From contig NZ_OW659496.1 in NCBI RefSeq assembly GCF_940143175.1, forward strand, positions 1,550,001 through 1,614,000: 64,000 bases of DNA, in the 5' to 3' direction. The DNA is from Erysipelothrix amsterdamensis (lineage in GTDB: Bacteria; Bacillota_I; Bacilli_A; Erysipelotrichales; Erysipelotrichaceae). Position numbers and translations under genes: made by a program. The notes beneath the pieces were generated by a model. The model made no database searches. It saw only the letters and a program-made list of their open reading frames with translations, and was not told the DNA's origin. Of this stretch, positions 54,268-62,724 are shown piece after piece; positions within the stretch are counted from its first letter, which is position 1, and every line of letters begins with the position of its first letter.

Positions 54268-55815
54268 CTATTTTACAAATCCAACTGCGGAGGCAACGGA
54301 TATAATAACCGCAGCGACAATTAATAAGACTGATAAAATGCGAAGTGTGAATTTAAGATATTTATCATAAGGAACATTCACAAACTCAAGTGTTCCCATC
54401 AGCGTTGCACTTGGATAAATCGCCGCCATAAAGTTAATTCCGGCCACAAAGGCACTGATTAAGATAATTTGTCCACCCGATTCCCCAATAGCACTTGCCG
54501 CAAACACTGCGGAAGCTACGGCTCCAAGAATTGGCATTGAAATCCCAGCAACACCACTTGTGGATTGAAGGAACACGCCAATAAGAACATATGAAGCAAT
54601 CGCAAATAAACCAAAGACCCAAGTTGGTACTGCACTTAATGCTCCAGAAATCCAATAGATAAAGGTGATTGACATCCCTTCGCTTGAACTTCCCATAATG
54701 ATTGCGATACCACGTGCAATTGCAAGCACAACCACAACACCAAACAAATCTTTCATTCCGTCAATAAATACATCTAAGAATTCTGTCTCGGACATTTTAT
54801 TAATAAATTTGAGTAAGAATGCCCCTAATACAAAGAGGAACGCAAACTCATTAAATCCCCATGTACCAAGTCTTGAAACATGACCTGCTCCCAGAATTGA
54901 TCCCAATACTGGCACTTTCGCAAGAGCTGTAAATGGACTGTTCACTGCATTCGCAACTCCAACACCTGCAATTTCTTCCCAAGGGAAGTATCCCAGAATG
55001 ATGACAACTACGATTAGAATTAATACCAACGCTGACCATTTACGTTGTGTCGTAAACTCAGGTAAAGATTCATTTTTATCCACAAGTGTATTCACACCTT
55101 CACAATCAGCCAATACTGATTTTTCAGGATTCTTTTTAACACGTGATGCATAGCGAATCATTAACATCGTCCCAACAACATAAAGTGCTAAGAAGATAAT
55201 TGAACGTAATACAATTCCTGATCCAATTGTAAGATCTGGATTTCCAATTGCGGCAACAGCAGCCCCGGTTGAAAATGGGTTTACAAGACTGGACATATTA
55301 CCAATTGTTGCCCCAATAAAGAGAACACCCAAACCAGTCATTACATCATATCCCGCAAGAACAAACATTGGCACAATAACAACTGAGAACGCTGTAATTT
55401 CTTCCCAGAAACCAAATGAAGTTCCTAATACAGCAAAAATAAACATCATCACTGCAATTAAGATATTTCCTTCAAAACGCTCTAGAATACGACCAATACC
55501 CGCATCCAAAGCGCCGACATGATTTAACACATTTAAGAAACCACCGGCACATAAGATCCCAACAGCAACATCACTTGCTGCTTGAAATCCTTGAATTGGA
55601 GCCATTAAGACATCCCAAAATCCAAACGGTCTTAGACCCACACCACGGATAATCTCACCGTGTTCACCAAATGCTGCGTTAAATACAATACTTCCCGCTT
55701 CTTTATCAAAAACCGATTGAGGCACAATATAACTCAATATCGCTGTGATAACTAAAGCAAAAAACACGATTGTATAAGACGTAGGCATTTTAAAACGTTT
55801 TTTTGTTTCACTCAT
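54268..55815 (-). CDS. YfcC-family membrane carrier
   Basis: 515 residues, about 12 spans, of the YfcC/C4-dicarboxylate anaerobic carrier-like group. Landmarks are FAVLGTSFGFWEEITAFSVV, the Asn/Gly-rich TIGNMSSLVNPFSTGAA, and the C-terminal QSTSGVAGISMPILGAVA. Family members are linked with amino acid, peptide-derived or arginine metabolism. It lies 28 bases after a PepV dipeptidase gene, so uptake or exchange of amino acids or dipeptides is plausible. Confidence 0.8.
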   Translation of the reverse strand: MSETKKRFKMPTSYTIVFFALVITAILSYIVPQSVFDKEAGSIVFNAAFGEHGEIIRGVGLRPFGFWDVLMAPIQGFQAASDVAVGILCAGGFLNVLNHVGALDAGIGRILERFEGNILIAVMMFIFAVLGTSFGFWEEITAFSVVIVPMFVLAGYDVMTGLGVLFIGATIGNMSSLVNPFSTGAAVAAIGNPDLTIGSGIVLRSIIFLALYVVGTMLMIRYASRVKKNPEKSVLADCEGVNTLVDKNESLPEFTTQRKWSALVLILIVVVIILGYFPWEEIAGVGVANAVNSPFTALAKVPVLGSILGAGHVSRLGTWGFNEFAFLFVLGAFLLKFINKMSETEFLDVFIDGMKDLFGVVVVLAIARGIAIIMGSSSEGMSITFIYWISGALSAVPTWVFGLFAIASYVLIGVFLQSTSGVAGISMPILGAVASAVFAASAIGESGGQIILISAFVAGINFMAAIYPSATLMGTLEFVNVPYDKYLKFTLRILSVLLIVAAVIISVASAVGFVK

Positions 55816-55843
55816 ACTTTTATTTTCCCCTACTAAGTTCTAT

Positions 55844-57175
55844 TTATTCAATAACAAGATTTAAGAATGCTTGCGCATAAACCGCCATCGCAACTTTCAT
55901 ATCTTTAATACTAATGCATTCGTTTGGTTGATGTTCTGTCTTCAACCCTCCAGGTAAAATTGCACCAAATGCTACGACATTATCCATAGCACGTGCATAG
56001 GTTGCACCACCACTTGTCTTCGGCTCGGATTCCATATCCCCTGTAACACTTTGATATGCACCCATGAGACTTTGAATAAACTCAGAATCTTTTTCCACAT
56101 AAATGGATTTTAGATAGTCAAACAATTCCACGACAACAGAATGTGCGTGTGCTGCTTTCTTAAGATTTGTTTCGACTTCTTCTTTTGGATAAGTAACAGG
56201 GAAACGAATATCAATTCCAATTTCTTGGATGTTTTCTTTAAAACTTACTTTCCCAACATTAAGCATTAATTTACCCGATACATCATCATAAACGTCACCA
56301 AAGATGAGTTTACCATTTGGATCTAAGCATTTTTCCACAATAAAATCGATCATTTCACTGCGTTTTCCCGCTGTATACAATGCATGAGCTAAATGCGTAA
56401 TTGCATTTTCACCTTGATCGGCAACTTGTGCATGCATCGCTTTACCCGTAACGGTAATCACATCATCCTTAATTTCATAAGGATAACCCAATTCATCCAA
56501 GGCTTTCACCACTTCAGGATCAAATGTCGTTGATGCTTCAGCCGGTACTGCATTCAAGGCACCACCACCATTAAATTGAATGTCGGTAATTTGATGTGTT
56601 GTGAGAGTAAACTCAATCAACCCTTTTTCCGCATAAATCAATGGGAATGATGAATCTGGTGTAAATCCTTGAGTTGGAAGTTCTTCCTTCGCAACATAAG
56701 CATTCATACAACGCCATAAGGATTCTTCATCCGTACCGAAGATAAAGCGAACACGTTGGTTTAAAGATTTCCCTTCATCCAACAACATTTTTAATGCATA
56801 CATAGCGGCTAAAGTTGGTCCCTTATCATCAGAAGTCCCACGTCCAAACAACATGCCGTCTTTCTCAACCAATTCAAAAGGATTCGTATTCCATGATGCA
56901 AGATTTCCGGCAGGTACAACGTCCATGTGTCCCAACACACCAAACATTTCCTCACCTTCACCAATTTCCGCATAACCGTAATAGCCTTCTGGGTCGATAA
57001 ATGTATTAAAGCCCATTTCCTTCGCAATCGCTAACACTTCTTCAAGTGCTTTTTGGATTTCTTGTCCAAATGGTTTTTGACCTTCTTCGTCAAGAACACT
57101 TGCGATGGATACAAGGCGTTCCAAATCACGTTTATAATCTTCAAAAACTGATTCTACTTTTGTATTTAAGTCCAT
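55844..57175 (-). CDS. pepV: M20 family dipeptidase PepV
   Basis: 443 residues. Zinc ligands are in LGHMDVVPAG (His, Asp), GRGTSDDKGP (bridging Asp), GTDEES (Glu-Glu) and the C-terminal EHQPNE (His). It has a lid/dimerisation domain between. The full length fits PepV, which splits dipeptides, including beta-Ala ones, in the cytosol. AGGAGG precedes the ATG. It heads an operon with the YfcC-type carrier and an acetyltransferase. Confidence 0.92.
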   Translation of the reverse strand: MDLNTKVESVFEDYKRDLERLVSIASVLDEEGQKPFGQEIQKALEEVLAIAKEMGFNTFIDPEGYYGYAEIGEGEEMFGVLGHMDVVPAGNLASWNTNPFELVEKDGMLFGRGTSDDKGPTLAAMYALKMLLDEGKSLNQRVRFIFGTDEESLWRCMNAYVAKEELPTQGFTPDSSFPLIYAEKGLIEFTLTTHQITDIQFNGGGALNAVPAEASTTFDPEVVKALDELGYPYEIKDDVITVTGKAMHAQVADQGENAITHLAHALYTAGKRSEMIDFIVEKCLDPNGKLIFGDVYDDVSGKLMLNVGKVSFKENIQEIGIDIRFPVTYPKEEVETNLKKAAHAHSVVVELFDYLKSIYVEKDSEFIQSLMGAYQSVTGDMESEPKTSGGATYARAMDNVVAFGAILPGGLKTEHQPNECISIKDMKVAMAVYAQAFLNLVIE

Positions 57176-57191
57176 AGATCCTCCTCATTCA

Positions 57192-57227
57192 TTTCAAGTA
57201 AGCTTGAAACGTTCTCTTATTATTATA
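57192..57227 (-). promoter_or_regulatory. pepV promoter with inverted repeat in the leader
   Basis: Minus-strand -10 TATAAT (57222-57227), with weak -35. TTTCAAG-TAAG-CTTGAAA (57192-57209) lies 12 bases downstream, near +5 to +22, a place fit for a repressor. The protein is unknown. Confidence 0.5.
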
Positions 57228-57344
57228 CCAAAGAGTGCATGGATAAAGTACCCCTCTCACCGTTTACCCTTGCCCGAACTCGTGATATTCACTCACAAAC
57301 AATTTAAGATGCGGTATACTTGAAGTAATAACAAGGAGATCCTG

Positions 57345-57758
57345 ATGATACAAAATGAACCCCGTGTTGGCGTAGGTGCCATGATTATGCAAGAAGGTGA
57401 AGTCCTGCTTGTTTTACGAAAAAAAAATCCAGAGAAAGATCACTGGAGTTTACCTGGTGGAAAAGTTGAACTCTATGAAACCTTGGAAGATGCGGTAAAA
57501 CGCGAAATTAAAGAAGAATTAAATCTAGAGATCCAATTGGATCAGCTTTTGTGTGCGACCAATCATATTTTGATTGAAGAAGCCGTGCACTTTGTTGCAC
57601 CAACATATCTTGCGCACATTACCGATGGCAATCCATGTTTAATGGAACCCGACGCATTGGGTGGTATGGGTTGGTTTCCCCTTGATGAATTACCACAGAA
57701 TCTAACCGTAACGACCGTGAATGCCTTGGACGCATATCTTAAATTTACTAAAAAATGA
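57345..57758 (+). CDS. NUDIX hydrolase
   Basis: 137 residues. The NUDIX box reads GGKVELYETLEDAVKREIKE followed by EL, matching GX5EX7REUXEE; the following conserved Gly is Asn here. SLPGGKVE precedes it. Such enzymes hydrolyse nucleoside diphosphate derivatives such as dCTP or ADP-ribose. AAGGAG lies before the ATG. Probably monocistronic; substrate unknown. Confidence 0.88.
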   Translation: MIQNEPRVGVGAMIMQEGEVLLVLRKKNPEKDHWSLPGGKVELYETLEDAVKREIKEELNLEIQLDQLLCATNHILIEEAVHFVAPTYLAHITDGNPCLMEPDALGGMGWFPLDELPQNLTVTTVNALDAYLKFTKK

Positions 57759-57820
57759 TCGAGTGGATAACGATTTCATAAACCTATGCTTTATAATATA
57801 TCTATTATGGGAGGGGAACG

Positions 57821-57982
57821 ATGTTAGAAGTACTATTTGAAGTTGTTATCGGATGTATTGCGATTTTCTACGTCGATGCGAAAGAATGGAGCGATACAAA
57901 AAAGCAAGTGGTAGCGATGCTTATCTACTGGATTTTAATTGCCTTTATGATTGCTTCCTTAATTTTTCTTTTTGGTGTCTAA
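57821..57982 (+). CDS. 53-residue membrane protein
   Basis: A short open frame, MLEVLFEVVIGCIAIFYVD then a polar AKEWSDTKKQ loop and VVAMLIYWILIAFMIASLIF, ends FGV. The two hydrophobic spans and the SD GGGAGGGG six bases before the ATG argue for a real gene, and a terminator begins at its stop codon. It matches no family I know. The polar loop would lie on one face of the membrane as a hairpin. Confidence 0.65.
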   Translation: MLEVLFEVVIGCIAIFYVDAKEWSDTKKQVVAMLIYWILIAFMIASLIFLFGV

Positions 57983-58013
57983 AAAGACCCACGATTACGT
58001 GGATCTTTTTTTC
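57983..58013. terminator. Bidirectional terminator between the small membrane gene and tag
   Basis: AGACCCACG-ATTA-CGTGGATCT with one mismatch, flanked by A and T runs. It serves both convergent genes. Confidence 0.8.
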
Positions 58014-58014
58014 T

Positions 58015-58578
58015 TTATTCATGTATTTTAAGAAAACAATCTTCTAAATGATCATCAACCATGCCCACAGCTTGCATGAGAGCATAAATTGTCGTTGGAC
58101 CGACAAACTTAAATCCCAGTTTCTTTAAATCTTTACTGATTTGAATTGATAGTGGTGTGGATGCTGGAACTTCTGACATATCATTGTAATGATTGATGAT
58201 TGGTTTGTAGTCAACATAATGCCATAAAAACTTTGCGAGACTGTCATGAACTTCTGTTAGTTTGTAGTATGCATGCGCATTGGATATTACTGCCTGAATT
58301 TTAAGACGGTGGCGGATAATATTCAGATTTAAAACAAGACGTTCTACATCCTCTTCGGTAAAGCGGATAAGTCGTGCCGGTTCGAAATTCGCAAAGGCTT
58401 CGCGCATCCCCTCACGTTTCGCAATAATCGTGGTCCAACTTAAACCACTTTGCATACCTTCTAAAATCAACATTTCAAATAAATAGCGATCATCTTCAGA
58501 TTTACGACCCCATTCTGTATCGTGATACATCATTTCTAAGGGATTACGATTCGCCCACTCGCAGCGTTGTTTTTCCAT
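58015..58578 (-). CDS. tag: DNA-3-methyladenine glycosylase I
   Basis: 187 residues of the Tag family. RCEWANRNPLEMMYHDTEWG is the family N-terminus, FEMLILEGMQSGLSWTTI contains the Glu near the base pocket, and FKFVGPTTIYALMQAVGMVDDH the C-terminal part with a Cys/His zinc site. It removes 3-methyladenine from damaged DNA. AAGGAG precedes the ATG. It is divergent from a LysR gene. Confidence 0.94.
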   Translation of the reverse strand: MEKQRCEWANRNPLEMMYHDTEWGRKSEDDRYLFEMLILEGMQSGLSWTTIIAKREGMREAFANFEPARLIRFTEEDVERLVLNLNIIRHRLKIQAVISNAHAYYKLTEVHDSLAKFLWHYVDYKPIINHYNDMSEVPASTPLSIQISKDLKKLGFKFVGPTTIYALMQAVGMVDDHLEDCFLKIHE

Positions 58579-58737
58579 AAAGACTCCTTTTTCTTTTATT
58601 ATACCGAAGTTAGCTCAAAAGTGTGTTTATTTGATATTAAGATCGCGAATATTTGTTAGAAAACAACACATTTCACAAGGTTTATATCTTTTCTGATAAA
58701 ACACTTAAAAATCTGTTTGTGCCATAACAATTACTTA

Positions 58738-58775
58738 TTGGTTGATAAACCAAATCAAGAGCCTTGTGATATAAT
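58738..58775 (+). promoter_or_regulatory. LysR gene promoter with LysR-type dyad
   Basis: TTGGTT-GATA-AACCAA (58738-58753), a dyad of T-N11-A type, lies upstream of TATAAT (58770-58775). No good -35 is present. It is probably an auto-regulatory site of the LysR protein. Confidence 0.5.
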
Positions 58776-58802
58776 TATCTAAATTACACAAGGAGAATCC
58801 CC

Positions 58803-59705
58803 ATGAATATTAGTTTTTATCGGGCATTTGTAGATGTCGCAAAATATAAAAGCATCACACGTGCTGCGGAACTTGCGAATATCTCTCAACCCGCATTGAG
58901 TCAACAAATCAAAGCAATGGAAACCCACCTTGACTGTACGCTTTTTGAACGGACCCACAAAGGGGTGGCGCTCACGGATGAAGGCGAAGTCGTTTTAAAA
59001 TATGCAACACGATTGATTTCATGTCACGATAAAATGATCAAAGAAGTCGAAAACCTTAAACATGATAAAAATCATCGCATCAATATTATGGCAACACCAA
59101 TTGTATATGCTTATGCCCTTCCTTGCACCATCCACAGCATTAAAGAAAATTTTGAATCCTATGATTTAGAAATGAAAGCCGCGTCCAGTATTGAAATTGA
59201 AAATCAAATTGTAGAAGGAAAGGCAGACATCGGTTTTATCATTGGAACGCCTCTTGATGAATCCCTTTATTGCCGTCCTTTAATTCAAGATCCATACTAC
59301 CTGGTCGCAAGTACGGATTTAGATGTTCCAGATACCTTAACGGTCGAAGAACTTTATGAATATCAAGTATTGATGTTGAAGAAGTCCCAAAAGTGCCGTC
59401 AGTTACTCAGCCAACAACTTGAGAAATGTCATGTTGATGAATCAAGATTACGCATCCCTTATGAATTGGATACAACTGAATCCATTAAAACATCAACCGT
59501 GCGTGGATTCGGCCTGGCATTCTTGCCTTACATGTCTATTAAAAAAGAAGTTTATAATAAACAACTTAAAATTATTAAACTTGAAGGATTTGAGTTTATG
59601 TCAGAGTACCATCTCATCCGTAAAAATATTACAGACGAAAATATGGAAGAACACCTAGAAATTATGCACTATATTGAAGATCAAGTTGATGCGACGAAGT
59701 GTTAG
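58803..59705 (+). CDS. LysR-family transcriptional regulator
   Basis: 300 residues: winged helix-turn-helix MNISFYRAFVDVAKYKSITR through ANISQPALSQQIKAMETHL, and an effector domain. AAGGAG lies before the ATG. There is no operon partner; the neighbour on the other side of the divergent region is tag. The target and effector are unknown. A LysR-type dyad in the upstream region suggests self-control. Confidence 0.88.
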   Translation: MNISFYRAFVDVAKYKSITRAAELANISQPALSQQIKAMETHLDCTLFERTHKGVALTDEGEVVLKYATRLISCHDKMIKEVENLKHDKNHRINIMATPIVYAYALPCTIHSIKENFESYDLEMKAASSIEIENQIVEGKADIGFIIGTPLDESLYCRPLIQDPYYLVASTDLDVPDTLTVEELYEYQVLMLKKSQKCRQLLSQQLEKCHVDESRLRIPYELDTTESIKTSTVRGFGLAFLPYMSIKKEVYNKQLKIIKLEGFEFMSEYHLIRKNITDENMEEHLEIMHYIEDQVDATKC

Positions 59706-59732
59706 AAAAAGCAGAATTCATCTGCTTTTTCT
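59706..59732 (+). terminator. Terminator of the LysR gene
   Basis: AAAAAGCAGA-ATTCA-TCTGCTTTTT, a 10-bp stem followed by a T-rich stretch, immediately after the stop. Confidence 0.85.
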
Positions 59733-60063
59733 TTTTTAAAACGTTCACCATGATTAATCCACTTCAATTCAATATACTTTTGGATTATAGAGGGAATGTT
59801 TTTCTCGAATATTAATTTGATCTTTCAAGAACAGGATAATGCAAGATGTGCCCTTTTATGAATTCTGATTAACTCGGTTCGGAACCAAGTATATTCCAGC
59901 GCTTTTACTTTTTTTCTTAATGACTGTACTATTAAAAATAATGTAGTGACTACTCTAGTATGAAATCGTTTCCTTTTTTTCTAAAATACTAGAATTGATT
60001 TAAAGAAGAATGTATTCGGGATTTGCGAATCCTTCTTCCAAATGGAACAGAGGGTGATTAAAT
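59733..60063. other. Gene-free region before a small membrane gene
   Basis: There is no convincing gene. A 21-codon frame from ATG 59796 lacks a recognised match. The part before the next gene forms a small hairpin, GGATT-TGCG-AATCC, within pairing of AAGAAG with CTTCTT (about 60003-60038), in the leader of the following gene. Nothing else is recognised. Confidence 0.5.
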
Positions 60064-60363
60064 ATGAAGAAAATAATTTCAATAATTAGAACGTTATTAG
60101 TTTTGTACACTGCATTAATATTTATGTCAATATATCCAATGCTAATTACGGTCGGTAGTGAATCTTTTGATTTGACGAAATGGTTGGATGCAGATCAATA
60201 TTCTGTTAAACCAATCTATATATCATTAATCCTTGTGTTACTTACATATGTGATTTCTGCTGTATTGATGATACTCGACAAAAAAATCAAAAATCGATTG
60301 CCTAATTCTATAAACAACGGCCTTCTTAATTTTCGGAAGATGGGTAGATACGGTTTAGACTAA
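60064..60363 (+). CDS. Small two-span membrane protein
   Basis: 99 residues with an N-terminal span (about 5-27), a polar loop with ESFDLTKWLDADQYS, a second span (about 50-68) and a basic tail (DKKIKNRLPNSINNGL). GAGGGTGAT precedes the ATG. It has a strong terminator of its own. No family is recognised. Confidence 0.6.
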   Translation: MKKIISIIRTLLVLYTALIFMSIYPMLITVGSESFDLTKWLDADQYSVKPIYISLILVLLTYVISAVLMILDKKIKNRLPNSINNGLLNFRKMGRYGLD

Positions 60364-60411
60364 ATTCAAAAAGAGCAACCGCCCCTTAGGTGGTTGCTCT
60401 TTTTGAATTTA
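60362..60411. terminator. Long bidirectional terminator
   Basis: AAATTCAAAAAGAGCAACC pairs perfectly with GGTTGCTCTTTTTGAATTT around an 11-base loop. It lies between convergent genes, with the stop codon of the small membrane gene in the stem. Confidence 0.9.
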
Positions 60412-60414
60412 GGG

Positions 60415-61494
60415 TTATCGATAGGGATCAACATATGTTTCCACATTATACTCATGTTCTGATAACGTTTCCGCAAAATAAACATCATGATGTTTCATAT
60501 CACCAACAAAATAATAATACTGGTGTCTTTCCGGTTCCATTGCAGCTAAGAGTGCATTTTGAGATGGATTCATAACCGGACCAATAGGAAGTCCCAAATG
60601 TTGATATGTATTAAATTTAGAATCAATATCTGTATTCGATTCACATTGTTGCCAGGTTTCATATTCATACAATGCATAACAGACGGTAACACTGGATTGC
60701 AAGGGCATTTCCGATTGGAGTCGACTATAAAATACACCGGAGACCCGTTTCATATCATCAAAATTTTCGGTTTCAAAATTAATAATTGAAGCCAGTGTAT
60801 AGATTTCATGGATCTTGAGTTTTTGAGTCTCAAATAAAGCTTTATGTTCTTGGTAAAACGCAAGGGTTTGGTCTAAAAGTCTTCGCGTAACCGCATCGAC
60901 GGTTGTTTGAGTAAAGAAACGATAGGTTTCAGGGGTAAGATACCCTTCTAAACCAACATTTAACGAGGGGTTTAATACAGCTTCAGTTAAAAACGGATAG
61001 TCCTTGCTTAGGGATTTTAAGTACACTGGATCACTCCAAGCCGATAAAATATCATCTGCTCTGAGGTTGGTAATGTTCCCAATTTTAAACGCAAAATCTT
61101 TAGCCCAATCATTTGGGATAAATGTGATATCAACTTCGCGTCCAACTTTGTTTTCTGGATTGGTTAATTGACTTGCAAGTTCCTCATAGGTTGATGAACG
61201 ATCTAAAAAATAATTTCCTGGCTTAATGTTTTGCGTTGTGGATCGTTGGATTGTTTTATTGAAAAATTTTTTTGAACGGACTATCCCTTGCCCTTCAAGA
61301 CGCTCAGCAATGGTATCCAGGGTATCATCAGATGTAACCAGAAACACAATCACATCCGATTCAGACGCCGCTGGCTTTCGCAACGTATCGTGACTCATTT
61401 TAATACGTGCCCCACCTCTAACAAATACAATAAAAAGCAGCATCATCAATGCTGCGAGATAAACATAACGTTGTTTCTTCTCTAAATCTTTCAT
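60415..61494 (-). CDS. mltG: Endolytic murein transglycosylase MltG-like protein
   Basis: 359 residues from ATG 61494 (GAGGGG upstream): a cytosolic start, one span (about 8-25), and an outside YceG-like domain. The C-terminal part LGLPIGPVMNPSQNALLAA and YYYFVGD is typical. Two conserved places differ: the usual E-K-E in the active-site helix reads ASIINFETENFDD (first Glu is Asn), and Q-S/T-D-P-T-V reads QSSVTV. It should cut nascent glycan strands in the wall; altered residues make the activity less certain. It precedes nothing else on this strand. Confidence 0.85.
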   Translation of the reverse strand: MKDLEKKQRYVYLAALMMLLFIVFVRGGARIKMSHDTLRKPAASESDVIVFLVTSDDTLDTIAERLEGQGIVRSKKFFNKTIQRSTTQNIKPGNYFLDRSSTYEELASQLTNPENKVGREVDITFIPNDWAKDFAFKIGNITNLRADDILSAWSDPVYLKSLSKDYPFLTEAVLNPSLNVGLEGYLTPETYRFFTQTTVDAVTRRLLDQTLAFYQEHKALFETQKLKIHEIYTLASIINFETENFDDMKRVSGVFYSRLQSEMPLQSSVTVCYALYEYETWQQCESNTDIDSKFNTYQHLGLPIGPVMNPSQNALLAAMEPERHQYYYFVGDMKHHDVYFAETLSEHEYNVETYVDPYR

Positions 61495-61524
61495 AGAACC
61501 CCTCAAGATTTTGATTGCGCTTCG

Positions 61525-61746
61525 TTATTGTTTTGCGGTAATCGTAATTTCCCACACACCAGGTATTACCTCATTAGGGCTGTAACGAAACCCCTGCGCA
61601 TCACAATAAACACCAACGGCAGATAAAGTACAATGATGATCTGTAACCAATAAAACAGACTCTCCAGAACATAAGGCATCATATTCTTTTTGGAGTAAAA
61701 GCATTGGGTAAGGACAAATTTCGCCTAAACAATCAATCCGTTTCAT
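61525..61746 (-). CDS. TusA/SirA-family sulfur carrier-like protein
   Basis: 73 residues: MKRIDCLGEICPYPMLLLQK shows the family's Cys-Pro-x-Pro motif with the active Cys11, and the fold's later strands are present. Such proteins carry sulfur as persulfide or act with YeeE-type transporters; no partner gene lies nearby. A second Cys at position 6 gives a Cys pair. AAGGAG precedes the ATG. It is 30 bases before mltG and could be read with it. Confidence 0.85.
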   Translation of the reverse strand: MKRIDCLGEICPYPMLLLQKEYDALCSGESVLLVTDHHCTLSAVGVYCDAQGFRYSPNEVIPGVWEITITAKQ

Positions 61747-62222
61747 ATCATCATCTCCTTTTTTGTTTATAGTACAAACAGTTCACTAACTTGTCAACGT
61801 AAAACGCAGAATTAGACAAATATACAGGTTGATTCATTCAAATAATGCGAAAAAAGCACTGCGTTGTCCGACACAGTGCTCTTTGGATGATTCAATCAAT
61901 TGCAAAGAATGGATAAACTCTGCATTGGGAATGATTGAATAGAGGTTGAACATAAAGAACATCAATACACGACATAAATCAACCGCCGATTTATATGCAA
62001 GGGGATGTGCTTGATGCTAACGTTTTATGCTCACTATTATTATTTGAGAAGGTGTTTTTAATCTATTATGTTGAATTAAACTTCCTTCCCTATCAATATT
62101 CTACTTAAATACTTCCGTGTTCAAAGCTATATGTCATGAAATACATAGTTTATGGCACTAATGCACAAAATTAAATAACATGATTGAAATCTTGTGTATG
62201 ATGGTGTCAAGGAGGATTGACT
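61747..62222. other. Gene-free region with an orphan terminator hairpin
   Basis: At 61848-61885 the minus strand has AGAGCACTG ... CAGTGCTTTTTTT, a good terminator with no assigned gene in front of it. Upstream on the minus strand only short frames exist, such as 27 codons from about 61975. It may end a small RNA or mark a lost gene. The plus-strand end holds the SD GGAGG of the YhcH-like gene. Confidence 0.45.
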
Positions 62223-62651
62223 ATGATCTACGACCGTATCAGTAATGCACATTTATACCTTGGTTTAAGCTCAGAACTGGATGAGGTATTGAAGGATATA
62301 CAGACAACGATTTCTGAACCCTCATCAACTTTAATTAAAAACTTCATTAATTTTGAGACCGGTCTTGAAGAAGAAAAGTCTTATGAATTACATCGTGATT
62401 ATTTTGATGTACATGTCATTTTAGAGGGTACCGAATATTTTAAAATGACACACAAAGATCAACTCATTCATCAAACTGACTATGATGAAGCAGGTGATAT
62501 TTTGTTTGGAGATTGCGAAACACATTGTACTAAAGGTTCTCTACCACCCAAGAGTTTTGTTGTTTTCTTTGAGCATGAAGCCCATAAGGTGGGTTATGAC
62601 CTCGTAGGTAATAATCCCATTTCTAAAATTGTCTATAAGGTTCGTGTTTAA
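62223..62651 (+). CDS. YhcH/YjgK/YiaL-family beta-barrel protein
   Basis: 142 residues of the YhcH/YiaL (DUF386) family. YFDVHVILEGTEYFKM contains the conserved His and Glu that bind metal, with GDCETHCTKGSLPPKSFVVFFEHEAHKVG near the C-terminus. Family members are thought to be sugar anomerases or isomerases in sialic acid and related pathways. ATG 62223 follows GGAGG by seven bases; a TTG two codons earlier is less likely. No sugar genes flank it here. Confidence 0.85.
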   Translation: MIYDRISNAHLYLGLSSELDEVLKDIQTTISEPSSTLIKNFINFETGLEEEKSYELHRDYFDVHVILEGTEYFKMTHKDQLIHQTDYDEAGDILFGDCETHCTKGSLPPKSFVVFFEHEAHKVGYDLVGNNPISKIVYKVRV

Positions 62652-62724
62652 CTGCTTCGGCAGTTTTTCTATTTCATAGACTTGCGGTATGAATCTTGTT
62701 ATTATAGAGGAAATCGGAGGCTTT

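Noticed and set aside
59735-59752. cre-like AAAACGTTCACC after the LysR gene
   Set aside because: Two consensus positions are wrong and no promoter is attached.
59796-59861. 21-codon frame in the gap after the LysR gene
   Set aside because: Too short, no match, and followed by stop codons; not supported as a gene.
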